Source: Pedobacter chinensis | GTDB taxonomy: Bacteria > Bacteroidota > Bacteroidia > Sphingobacteriales > Sphingobacteriaceae | Reading direction: 5' to 3' | Length of the DNA stretch: 64,000 nt | NCBI RefSeq assembly: GCF_003339865.1 | Contig: NZ_QPKV01000010.1 | Coordinates: 1 to 64,000, forward strand | Shown here: one piece after another, positions 25,780 through 33,624 of the stretch | Layout of the letters: every line of letters begins with the position of its first letter | Position numbering within the stretch: the stretch's first letter is position 1 | Notes under the pieces: model-generated | The model's database searches: none | Seen by the model: the letters and a program-made list of their open reading frames with translations, nothing else | Told to the model about the DNA's origin: nothing | Translations under genes and position numbers: made by a program

Positions 25780-27120
25780 TTAATCGGTATGAGGCAAATA
25801 ATCGATAGGCAATAGGTCGCCAAGGCGCAGATTAGCCCAGTGCCGCTCTAATTTTAAATTCATAGGATTAACTATTGCCCCATTCCAGTCAAAGAAAACA
25901 TTGCCATCCAAAATGGAAATCAAACTGGCCATCTTATCCATGTCGGGTGGGGGGACAAAAGATTCCTCGATATTGGAATTACCTGATTTATAAGTTTTTG
26001 TTAGCTTTTTTGGGATATATTTAATATAAGTAACATACAACGAGTTTTTAAATTGGCATGTATCGCATCTGAAGTTTGTTCTACCTTTTAAACCTGGAAC
26101 TTTTATATATCCCCACTTATTAATATAGTTAATATCGTTGTTTATTTGAAGTGCATACAAGCCGTTCTGATCAGTTAACCGCACGATTTGTTTTGCTCTC
26201 AATTTTGTAGTATCTATTACTTCAATATATCGAGGTTGCTGAAACATATTAGTCCAGAAAAAAAGTGAATCTTTGTCTGTTTGACTATATTTACCACTAT
26301 ACATACGAATTTTTTTTCTGATCAGAGTATCTGGCAGGCGATACTTATTTGGTAATCGTGTGTCTGTAGTTACTAAAAAACCAAGTTCTTCTTCCCTGTT
26401 AATATTGTTTCCGAGTACAGAGCGGAGAAAGTGTTGCAATGAACCAGTATATGCCTCAAGGCGTTTTTCATTCCAGTCCCGGCGTTGCTGATCATCCCCC
26501 TCCATCGTTTCAAATAAGATGTATCCTACATACGATATAAGTTCCGTTTTTTCATTCCGTTCAAAGTTTTCAACCAAATATTTTAAGCGGTATCCAAGGG
26601 CATTATTATCGATTACCATAAAATCCGATGTGTAGGCTGTGAGTTTGTTTTCTCTTTGATCGAAGTTAAGCTGGATTACTTTCGGGTTAACAATGCGGCA
26701 TTGTTTGCCAAATTTTGAAGTGCCTAATATCTCTCGCTTAAACATATCCATGTATTTACTGTCTAGTTTTTTAGTATTCGTAATTTTGACTTCACTTAAA
26801 GAAATAGTCTTTTCTTCTATCGCAATCGCGGGTAATTTTGTATCAGACTGCACTGATATTGAAACTTTATAGGTTTTAAAACTTATCATTGAAACAATAA
26901 GCTCATAATGACCAGGACGCACATTGTGAATTGTGAAATTACCATGCCCATCTGTTTTTGTTCCATAACTTGTTTTATTTACAAATACTGTCACACTTTC
27001 TAAAGGTTTATTATCTATAAGGTTTAATATTTTGCCAGTTATTGTAAACTGAGCAAAGGTTAGATTTGAAACCAATAAAAAGAATAAGATTAAAAAGGTG
27101 CTATTTACAGTTTTCGATAC
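25780..27120 (-). CDS. Carboxypeptidase-regulatory-like exported protein (cargo in radA)
   Basis: About 446 residues from the Met at 27120; the frame is open to an ATG at 27171 that overlaps radA. A signal peptide (ending LTFAQ) is followed by a carboxypeptidase-regulatory-like beta domain (FTITGKILNLIDNKPLESVT, GNFTIHNVRPGHYELIVSMI). About 330 residues of uncharacterised beta-rich sequence follow, with a CDTCQF cysteine pair. Similar stand-alone proteins are common in Bacteroidota; the role is unknown, probably at the envelope. It lies exactly between the two copies of the radA 3' end, so it is carried by the insertion. Confidence 0.8.
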   Translation of the reverse strand, partial: VSKTVNSTFLILFFLLVSNLTFAQFTITGKILNLIDNKPLESVTVFVNKTSYGTKTDGHGNFTIHNVRPGHYELIVSMISFKTYKVSISVQSDTKLPAIAIEEKTISLSEVKITNTKKLDSKYMDMFKREILGTSKFGKQCRIVNPKVIQLNFDQRENKLTAYTSDFMVIDNNALGYRLKYLVENFERNEKTELISYVGYILFETMEGDDQQRRDWNEKRLEAYTGSLQHFLRSVLGNNINREEELGFLVTTDTRLPNKYRLPDTLIRKKIRMYSGKYSQTDKDSLFFWTNMFQQPRYIEVIDTTKLRAKQIVRLTDQNGLYALQINNDINYINKWGYIKVPGLKGRTNFRCDTCQFKNSLYVTYIKYIPKKLTKTYKSGNSNIEESFVPPPDMDKMASLISILDGNVFFDWNGAIVNPMNLKLERHWANLRLGDLLPIDYLPHTD

Positions 27121-27163
27121 CATCGTTCTATTTATATATAGTTTTAAAGTTTTCACGGAAACA

Positions 27164-28540
27164 TTAACCAAAGATCATCTCAAAAACCTCTTCAATCTTA
27201 CTTACTGCTTTAATTTCCAGATTATATTTGGATTGATCAATTCCTTTTAGGTTGTATTTTGAAATGTAGATTGCTTCGAAACCTAATTTATCTGCTTCTG
27301 CAATCCTTTGTTCAATTCTATTCACTGCTCTAATCTCACCTGACAAGCCGACTTCAGCAGCGAAACAGTTTTTTGAAGAAATTGGTATATCTTGTTGTGA
27401 AGAGATTATTGCTATTAAAACGGCCAGATCAATTGCCGGATCTTCAACCCTGATACCTCCGGCGATGTTTAAAAAAACATCTTGAGTGCTCAGCCTAAAA
27501 CCGCAACGCTTTTCGAGCACCGCTAGCAGCATGTTCAAACGTTTGGTATCAAAACCTGTTGCCGATCGTTGTGGGGTGCCATAAGCGGCTGAACTAACTA
27601 AAGCCTGCGTTTCGATGAGCATTGGTCTGGCGCCCTCCAGCATTGCCGATATAGCGATGCCACTTAATTCCTCATCACGTTGTGATAATAAAATTTCTGA
27701 TGGGTTTGAAACCTCTCTCAATCCGCTGCCCTGCATTTCATAAATACCTAACTCTGATGCGGCACCAAAACGATTTTTAATTGATCTTAAAATGCGGTAA
27801 ATATGATGTCTGTCTCCTTCAAACTGAAGAACAGTGTCTACCATGTGCTCCAATATTTTTGGCCCTGCAATGGCGCCGTCTTTAGTAATGTGTCCGATTA
27901 AGAAAACCGGTACTCCGGTTTCCTTGGCGAATCTCAGAAGCTCAGCTGTACATTCTCTAACTTGTGATACACTTCCCGGAGTGGAATCTATATGAGCCGA
28001 GTGTAAGGTTTGGATAGAATCAACAACCAAAATCTCAGGCTCTAAAATTTCTATCTGCTTGAAGATGTTTTGCGTTGATGTTTCCGTTAAGATGTAGCAA
28101 TCTGATGATGGACTTTCTTTAATCCTTTCCGCACGCATTTTTATCTGCTGTTCACTTTCCTCACCAGAAATGTAAAGTAGTTTTTTGCCTTTTATATTCA
28201 AAGCAAGCTGCAGCATTAAGGTCGATTTACCAATGCCCGGTTCACCTCCTATAAGCACCAGCGAGCCTTCAACCAAACCACCGCCCAGCACCCGGTCCAA
28301 TTCTTTATCACCAGTTAAAATTCTTCTTTCTACTGATGATTGTATTTCATCAACCTTACTCGGTTTGCTTAATTTTCTTGAGCTGGTTTCTGTTTTCCAT
28401 GTTGGAACTGATGGAGGAATTTTTTCTATGATTTCTTCAACAAAGGTGTTCCATTGGTTACATGATGGGCATTTACCTAACCATTTTGCCGATTCATAGC
28501 CGCAGCTTTGACAGAAATATGCAGTTTTTGATTTTGCCAA
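27164..28540 (-). CDS. radA: DNA repair protein RadA
   Basis: A complete 458-residue RadA (Sms), a RecA-like ATPase that drives branch migration in recombinational repair. The N-terminal zinc finger is CQSCGYESAKWLGKCPSC, Walker A is GGEPGIGKST, Walker B is LVVDSI, the RadA-specific motif KNRFG is at about 250, and the Lon-like C-terminal domain follows. Its last 185 codons lie in the duplicated segment, so the present 3' end (EMIFG) may come from the incoming DNA rather than from the resident gene. Confidence 0.95.
   Translation of the reverse strand: MAKSKTAYFCQSCGYESAKWLGKCPSCNQWNTFVEEIIEKIPPSVPTWKTETSSRKLSKPSKVDEIQSSVERRILTGDKELDRVLGGGLVEGSLVLIGGEPGIGKSTLMLQLALNIKGKKLLYISGEESEQQIKMRAERIKESPSSDCYILTETSTQNIFKQIEILEPEILVVDSIQTLHSAHIDSTPGSVSQVRECTAELLRFAKETGVPVFLIGHITKDGAIAGPKILEHMVDTVLQFEGDRHHIYRILRSIKNRFGAASELGIYEMQGSGLREVSNPSEILLSQRDEELSGIAISAMLEGARPMLIETQALVSSAAYGTPQRSATGFDTKRLNMLLAVLEKRCGFRLSTQDVFLNIAGGIRVEDPAIDLAVLIAIISSQQDIPISSKNCFAAEVGLSGEIRAVNRIEQRIAEADKLGFEAIYISKYNLKGIDQSKYNLEIKAVSKIEEVFEMIFG
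27181..27730 (-). repeat. 550-bp direct repeat, copy B (inside radA)
   Basis: The intact-gene copy of the repeat described at 25211-25760. The two copies enclose 1420 bases (25761-27180) holding one cargo gene. Recombination between the copies would excise the cargo and leave a complete radA. Confidence 0.95.
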
Positions 28541-28770
28541 TTAATTGAAATTTTAGATTACGAATTTAACCTTTCATGTTTGAAAGTATTTTTATTTTTT
28601 TACACATCTTAGTTTAATTATCAAGAAGCAGATTGCCATAATCGTTCTTTTAACGCCACAAATGCGAAATATGCCATCAGGATGACGGAAATTGATTTAA
28701 GATTGTAATCTGTTGCGAAACCGTATTAGCCTAGAATAATAACTGAACTTTGTTTTCAGATCATTTAAAA

Positions 28771-28808
28771 AACAGAAAGCCTGGGTTTTTAAATCCAGGC
28801 TTTCTGTT
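28771..28808 (-). terminator. rng terminator
   Basis: A 14-bp perfect stem (28771-28784 with 28795-28808, AACAGAAAGCCTGG) is followed on the minus strand by TTTTTT-type sequence, 13 bases past the rng stop. Nothing coding is seen in 28541-28770. Confidence 0.85.
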
Positions 28809-28820
28809 AATACATTTGAG

Positions 28821-30371
28821 TTATAATTTTATCTCTTCATCTTTTGAAGAAATGAAGTGAAACTCGGTTAAATGATATGATGATTGTGCCTTAACTTTAA
28901 TCCATTGACCGTATTTAAAAAACCAACGGCGTTGAAGGTTGAAAATTCCTTTGGTAATGTAAGCTTCAATGTAAGGGTGAACGCAAAGTGTTACCCCTTT
29001 TTCATTTTGCTCACGTAAAATATAATTTAGGTTGTTTTCAATATCATCCATTAAAACGATGCTCGCTTTAATTTCTCCGGTCCCATCGCAGGCCGGACAT
29101 TTTTCTACCGTAACAATATTCATTTCCGGACGAACACGTTGTCTGGTAATTTGTACCAAACCAAATTTGCTCGGTGGCAAAATGGTATGCTTTGCTCTAT
29201 CCAATAACATCAGCTCACGCAAATAATCGAATAGCATTTTACGGTTTACCGGTTTGTGCATATCGATAAAATCGATAACCACAATTCCGCCCATATCGCG
29301 CAAGCGCAATTGACGGGCAATTTCTTTCGCCGCCTCTTTGTTTACCTGTAAAGCATTTTCCTCCTGGTTTTCTTTACTGGCAGTACGGTTTCCACTGTTC
29401 ACGTCAATTACGTGAAGTGCTTCGGTATGCTCTACAACTAAGTAAGCGCCACCTGGTAAGTTTACTGTTTTTCCGAAAGCATTTTTAATTTGCTTTTCTA
29501 TCCCAAAGTGATCGAAGATGGGTTCTTTTTGCTTATAAAGCTTAACGATTTTTTCCATTTCCGGAGAAATATCGTGCACATAAGAACGGATATCATCGTA
29601 CAATTCAGGTGTACTCACGTAAACGTTTGTAAAATCAGGATTCAGAATATCACGAATTAACGTAGATGATCTGTCCATTTCTCCCCAAACCCTTTTCGAT
29701 GGTTCGGTGGAAGGCACTTTCTTAATGAAATTTTCCCATTTTGCAATTAGATCCAATAAATCCTTTTGCATTTCGGCAACTCCTCTGCCTTCAGAAACAG
29801 TTCTGATAATTACCCCAAAATTTTGAGGTTTAATACTTTCAATAATCTTTTTTAAGCGATTACGTTCTGTATTACTTTTTATTTTTTTTGATATGGATAT
29901 GGTATTGGAGAATGGCACCAGTACCACATACCTGCCGGCAATCGAAATGTCGGAACTTAAACGTGGTCCCTTTGTAGAAATTGGTTCTTTTGCAATTTGT
30001 ACAGGCAGGAGCATGTTTTTTGTCAGCACATCAGAAATTTTGCCTGCCTTATTAATATCGGCTTCGAGCTTTAAATTATCTAATAATGTGCCTGTAACCG
30101 AGCCATTACGCTTGATCTTAGTTAGCTTAATTAAAGATTGCACCTGAGGGCCCAAATCAAAATAATGCAAAAATGCATCTTTTTCATAACCAACATCTAC
30201 GAAAGCAGCATTCAGGCCGGGCATAATTTTTTTAATGCGACCCAAATAAATATCGCCTACGGCGTAGTTATTATTGATTTGTTCTTTGTGAAGCTCAACA
30301 AGTTGTTTGTCTTCAATCAATGCTATGGTAACTCCGGCAGGAGTCGAATTGATAATTAATTCTTTTACCAA
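28821..30371 (-). CDS. rng: Ribonuclease G/E family protein
   Basis: A 516-residue Rng/Rne-type endoribonuclease that cleaves single-stranded A/U-rich RNA, for rRNA maturation and mRNA decay. An S1 domain covers residues 35-125 (GDIYLGRIKKIMPGLNAAFVDVG). The DNase-like catalytic core has HVIDVNSGNRT and GGIVVIDFIDM with the metal-binding aspartates, and the zinc-link motif is CPACDGTG. There is no long RNase E C-terminal scaffold. It heads toward its own terminator and lies downstream of HU, TPR and the Cox24 protein on the same strand. Confidence 0.93.
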   Translation of the reverse strand: MVKELIINSTPAGVTIALIEDKQLVELHKEQINNNYAVGDIYLGRIKKIMPGLNAAFVDVGYEKDAFLHYFDLGPQVQSLIKLTKIKRNGSVTGTLLDNLKLEADINKAGKISDVLTKNMLLPVQIAKEPISTKGPRLSSDISIAGRYVVLVPFSNTISISKKIKSNTERNRLKKIIESIKPQNFGVIIRTVSEGRGVAEMQKDLLDLIAKWENFIKKVPSTEPSKRVWGEMDRSSTLIRDILNPDFTNVYVSTPELYDDIRSYVHDISPEMEKIVKLYKQKEPIFDHFGIEKQIKNAFGKTVNLPGGAYLVVEHTEALHVIDVNSGNRTASKENQEENALQVNKEAAKEIARQLRLRDMGGIVVIDFIDMHKPVNRKMLFDYLRELMLLDRAKHTILPPSKFGLVQITRQRVRPEMNIVTVEKCPACDGTGEIKASIVLMDDIENNLNYILREQNEKGVTLCVHPYIEAYITKGIFNLQRRWFFKYGQWIKVKAQSSYHLTEFHFISSKDEEIKL

Positions 30372-30470
30372 CAGCTACAGATTTAAGGCTTTCGCCTATT
30401 AACAAATGGATAGTAAATAGGAAAACAATGATATTGCCACATGTTTATACAATAAAAATCATATAAATAC

Positions 30471-30504
30471 TTTAAACCTCACAGTATTCACTATGAGGTT
30501 TAAA
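30471..30504 (-). terminator. Hairpin downstream of the Cox24-domain gene
   Basis: An 11-bp perfect inverted repeat (30471-30481 with 30494-30504, TTTAAACCTCA) lies 23 bases after the small gene's stop on the minus strand. The T-run is poor, so it may be only a partial terminator before rng. Confidence 0.4.
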
Positions 30505-30526
30505 GGGGCTTTATCAAAATAAGAAA

Positions 30527-30616
30527 CTATTTTTTCTTATGTCTGTTTTTTCTTAAACGTTTTTTACGTTTGTGCGTAGCCATTTTATGTCTTTTTCTTT
30601 TTTTACCGCTCGGCAT
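30527..30616 (-). CDS. AURKAIP1/Cox24-domain small basic protein
   Basis: A 29-residue protein, almost entirely Lys, Arg and His: it begins MPSGKKRKRHKMATHKRKKR and continues LRKNRHKKK. This is the short Cox24/AURKAIP1 motif protein found throughout Bacteroidota and related to the mitoribosomal protein mS38 and mycobacterial bS22. It is probably a small ribosomal-subunit protein binding rRNA. It is too short for many gene finders. It lies between the TPR gene and rng on the same strand, among translation and RNA genes. Confidence 0.88.
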   Translation of the reverse strand: MPSGKKRKRHKMATHKRKKRLRKNRHKKK

Positions 30617-30652
30617 AGTTTTAAGTTTTAAATGTTTTTATTAATCTGTTAA

Positions 30653-31531
30653 TTAATTTTTATTCTTTAGTTCGGCCACTTTCTTATCAATGAAAGAAGA
30701 TAAGGTTGGGTTAGCCGCTAATTTTTTGCTTGTTAAATAAGCATCAACTGCTTCTTTGTTTCTGCCTAAATTTTCTAAAGCTGTTCCTAAATAAAAATAG
30801 GCTTCAGGAGTTGGAGCAGTAGCAATTACTGTGTTGAAACGAGGAATTGCTTTGTCAAACTGGCCTGACTTTATCGAGAATATCCCTAAATTCATATTTG
30901 CTTTTACATTCTTAGGATCTTTAGCAACAACTTCCAGCAACATTGCAATACCTTGCATTGGTGCGCCCAAGCCATTCACTATTGTTACACCTAAGCCAGT
31001 TTTAGCTTCAATGTTTGCAGAGTCTTTCTCTAATGCATTTTTGTAAGATGTATTAGCTTTCTGCAATAATGCAGGTTGAGCTAAGCTATCTTGCGTACTC
31101 TCAAACGCTTTCATAAATCGATTGCCTGCAGCCAACCACGATTTTGACGATGGTTCGCCTTGTGCAACAACTTCTAAATAAAGTGCTGATGGAGTAATTT
31201 GCTCCACATCATCCCATTTCTGAGCCAATTGTTTCGCTAATTCAATTTTTTCTGTACCTGAAGCTGTTTTGTAACCATTTTCTAAAGCTGTAATATCTGT
31301 AGCTAAATTTTTGTTAATTACATTTTTTGCAGCCGTTGATGAAGTTTCAATACTCAGTACAGCAGAAGATGATGAGGATTCTGCTCCGGCCATTTGGCCA
31401 CTTGCAGGCATCTTGCCATTTTCTTCTGTTGGTTTAACTAAACCCTTAATGTCTCTTGTAAACAGAAAAGCAACAAGCAGTAAAACCGCCCCAATAATAA
31501 TGATTTGTTTTGACCTGGTGTTGCTGTTCAT
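30653..31531 (-). CDS. Membrane-anchored TPR protein
   Basis: A 292-residue protein with one N-terminal transmembrane helix (residues 9-25), a Ser/Ala-rich linker to about residue 65, and then tetratricopeptide repeats through the C-terminus. The clearest repeats are IEAKTGLGVTIVNGLGAPMQ, VKANMNLGIFSIKSGQFDKA and PEAYFYLGTALENLGRNKEA. It probably scaffolds protein complexes in the periplasm. The gene lies 10 bases downstream of HU and is co-oriented, so the two are likely co-transcribed. Confidence 0.82.
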   Translation of the reverse strand: MNSNTRSKQIIIIGAVLLLVAFLFTRDIKGLVKPTEENGKMPASGQMAGAESSSSSAVLSIETSSTAAKNVINKNLATDITALENGYKTASGTEKIELAKQLAQKWDDVEQITPSALYLEVVAQGEPSSKSWLAAGNRFMKAFESTQDSLAQPALLQKANTSYKNALEKDSANIEAKTGLGVTIVNGLGAPMQGIAMLLEVVAKDPKNVKANMNLGIFSIKSGQFDKAIPRFNTVIATAPTPEAYFYLGTALENLGRNKEAVDAYLTSKKLAANPTLSSFIDKKVAELKNKN

Positions 31532-31541
31532 GAAATAAGAC

Positions 31542-31844
31542 TTAGGCTTCTACGCTAATTTTTTTTGAGTTGCTTTTAACTTTGTCAACAAAAACTTTTG
31601 CTGGTTTAAAACTAGGTACGAAGTGTTCTGGGATAATTATTGCAGTGTTTTTAGAGATGTTTCTTGCAGTTTTCTGTGCTCTCTTTTTAACAACAAAGCT
31701 TCCGAAGCCTCTTACGTATACATTTTCACCGCCAATCATACTCGTTTTGATAACTTTGAAAAATGCCTCAACTGTTTCCTGTACATCAACCTTCTCAATT
31801 CCGGTTTTTGTTGATATTTCTGAAATAATATCTGCCTTAGTCAT
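31542..31844 (-). CDS. HU/IHF-family DNA-binding protein
   Basis: A 100-residue HU-type histone-like protein. It starts MTKADIISEISTKTGIEK, has the GFGSFVVKKR core and a beta-arm AQKTARNISKNTAIIIPEH with the DNA-intercalating proline, and ends with VPSFKPAKVFVDKV. It bends and compacts DNA as a dimer. A TACTTTTG -7 box lies 52 bases upstream. It leads the HU-TPR-Cox24-rng block. Confidence 0.93.
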   Translation of the reverse strand: MTKADIISEISTKTGIEKVDVQETVEAFFKVIKTSMIGGENVYVRGFGSFVVKKRAQKTARNISKNTAIIIPEHFVPSFKPAKVFVDKVKSNSKKISVEA

Positions 31845-31896
31845 ATTTACTTATTTATATATATTGTGTTTTAATATTATAACTGTTTTGGGGTTG

Positions 31897-31904
31897 CAAA
31901 AGTA
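31897..31904 (-). promoter_or_regulatory. -7 box of the HU gene
   Basis: TACTTTTG on the minus strand, an exact TAnnTTTG match, gives a leader of about 45 bases to the HU start. The -33 region is T-rich, with only a partial TTTG. Confidence 0.5.
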
Positions 31905-32012
31905 TTGCTTTTTAATGAGATAGGGAAATAAAAGATGATTTTTTTATCAGTTAAGTTATCACTCTATTGCAAGTTTTTTTTAAAACCAATAAATACACCG
32001 TAATTTGCACTA

Positions 32013-33071
32013 ATGACATTTCAAAATGAACTGATTAATTGGTATCAAATAAACAAAAGAGACTTGCCGTGGCGACACACCAAAGATGCTTATATCATCT
32101 GGTTATCAGAGATTATTCTTCAACAAACCAGGGTTGAACAAGGGCTTCCTTATTTTAATAAATTTCTGGAAAATTTCCCTACTGTTACCGACTTTGCTTC
32201 GGCAAGCGAAACCCAGGTTTTGAAACTTTGGCAGGGTTTGGGATATTATTCGAGGGGTAGAAACATGCATGCAACTGCTCAAATTGTTGTTAATCATTAC
32301 GATGGAATATTCCCGAATCTGCATGATGATCTTCTTAAGTTAAAAGGAATCGGCGAATACACTGCTGCCGCTATTTCGTCATTTTCATCTGGCGAAGCAC
32401 GAGCAGTGGTTGATGGAAATGTATTCAGGGTTTTGGCCAGATATTTTGGTATAAATACTCCGATCAATTCTCCAGCGGGTAAAAAGGAATTTTTTGCGCT
32501 TGCAAATGAATTGCTTTATGTAGAAGATCCGGCACTGTACAATCAGGCCATTATGGAATTTGGAGCAATACAATGTAAACCTAAATCTCCCAATTGTATT
32601 ATCTGTCCGTTAAATCAAAGTTGTTTCGCATTTAACAATGCTCTGGTTAATGAGCTGCCGGTAAAAATACGGAAGGCAGAACAAAAACACCGGTTTCTGA
32701 ATTATTTCGTTTGCTTAAATGGAGATGATATTTTAGTCAGACAACGCCAGGCAGGAGATATATGGCAGCATTTATATGATTTCCCAAGCATAGAAACTGA
32801 AGCGGAAGTTGATTGGAACAGTTTAGCTTTTGTATCAAATGTGAAAACTGCTTTTGGAGAAAAAGCAAATTTTACACATTTACTTAGTAAAAAACATATA
32901 TTAACACACCAAATTATCCATTTACGTTTTTTTGTATTAAAAAATTATATATTTAACTTTAGTAAACAAAAGGAACTAAATTGGGTTTCTTTAGGTAAGT
33001 TAGATGAGTTACCGCAGCCAAAAGTTATTCATGATTTCATAACTGAATGCCTTTTAAATAATATGGAGTAA
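32013..33071 (+). CDS. mutY: A/G-specific adenine glycosylase MutY
   Basis: A 352-residue base-excision enzyme that removes adenine mispaired with 8-oxoguanine. Motifs: LPWRHTKDAYIIWLSEIILQ with the catalytic Glu, the helix-hairpin-helix LKGIGEYTAAA, catalytic Asp in VVDGNVFRV, and the [4Fe-4S] ligands C-x6-C-x2-C-x5-C (CKPKSPNCIICPLNQSC). The C-terminal NUDIX-like 8-oxoG recognition domain occupies about 230-350. It is divergent from HU and followed by ssb. Confidence 0.95.
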   Translation: MTFQNELINWYQINKRDLPWRHTKDAYIIWLSEIILQQTRVEQGLPYFNKFLENFPTVTDFASASETQVLKLWQGLGYYSRGRNMHATAQIVVNHYDGIFPNLHDDLLKLKGIGEYTAAAISSFSSGEARAVVDGNVFRVLARYFGINTPINSPAGKKEFFALANELLYVEDPALYNQAIMEFGAIQCKPKSPNCIICPLNQSCFAFNNALVNELPVKIRKAEQKHRFLNYFVCLNGDDILVRQRQAGDIWQHLYDFPSIETEAEVDWNSLAFVSNVKTAFGEKANFTHLLSKKHILTHQIIHLRFFVLKNYIFNFSKQKELNWVSLGKLDELPQPKVIHDFITECLLNNME

Positions 33072-33127
33072 CTAACCATCTTAGTGGAAAATCATTTACA
33101 AAACGAAAAAACTAACCAAAAATATTT

Positions 33128-33565
33128 ATGTCGGGCATTAACAAAGTTATTTTAGTAGGCCATTTAGGCAAAGACCCTGAGGTACGTCATTTAGATGGTG
33201 GCGTAACAGTAGCAAGTTTTCCTCTTGCCACTTCAGAAACCTATAATAAGGATGGAAAAAGAGTAGAACAAACGGAATGGCACAACATTGTATTGTGGCG
33301 GGGGCTGGCTGAGGTCGCTTCCAAATATCTCCAAAAGGGAAAGCTTGTTTACATAGAGGGCAAACTAAGAACAAGATCATTTGAAGACAAAGAGAAAGTG
33401 AAAAAGTATGTGACGGAGATTGTTGCAGAGAACTTCACTATGCTGGGCAGAAAAAGTGATTTCGAGCAAAGTCCCGTTTCATCAGTTCCTCAAAATACAG
33501 AATCTAAAATTCAAGATGAATTTACAATTGGTCCATCAGATGAGAATGGTGATTTGCCTTTTTAA
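33128..33565 (+). CDS. ssb: Single-stranded DNA-binding protein
   Basis: A 145-residue SSB. The OB-fold begins MSGINKVILVGHLGKDPEVR and includes TEWHNIVLWRGLAEVASKYL and LVYIEGKLRTRS. A short flexible linker ends in the acidic tip DLPF, which recruits repair and replication partners. It lies 56 bases after mutY on the same strand and is followed by a strong terminator. Confidence 0.95.
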   Translation: MSGINKVILVGHLGKDPEVRHLDGGVTVASFPLATSETYNKDGKRVEQTEWHNIVLWRGLAEVASKYLQKGKLVYIEGKLRTRSFEDKEKVKKYVTEIVAENFTMLGRKSDFEQSPVSSVPQNTESKIQDEFTIGPSDENGDLPF

Positions 33566-33576
33566 CGGATGATACT

Positions 33577-33614
33577 CCATAAAAAAAACTACCTTTTGGT
33601 AGTTTTTTTTATGG
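33577..33614. terminator. Bidirectional terminator between ssb and glmS
   Basis: A 17-bp perfect inverted repeat (33577-33593 with 33598-33614) with a TTTT loop and A8/T8 arms. It serves ssb on plus and glmS on minus, 11 bases from each. Confidence 0.9.
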
Positions 33615-33624
33615 AGCTATTTTT

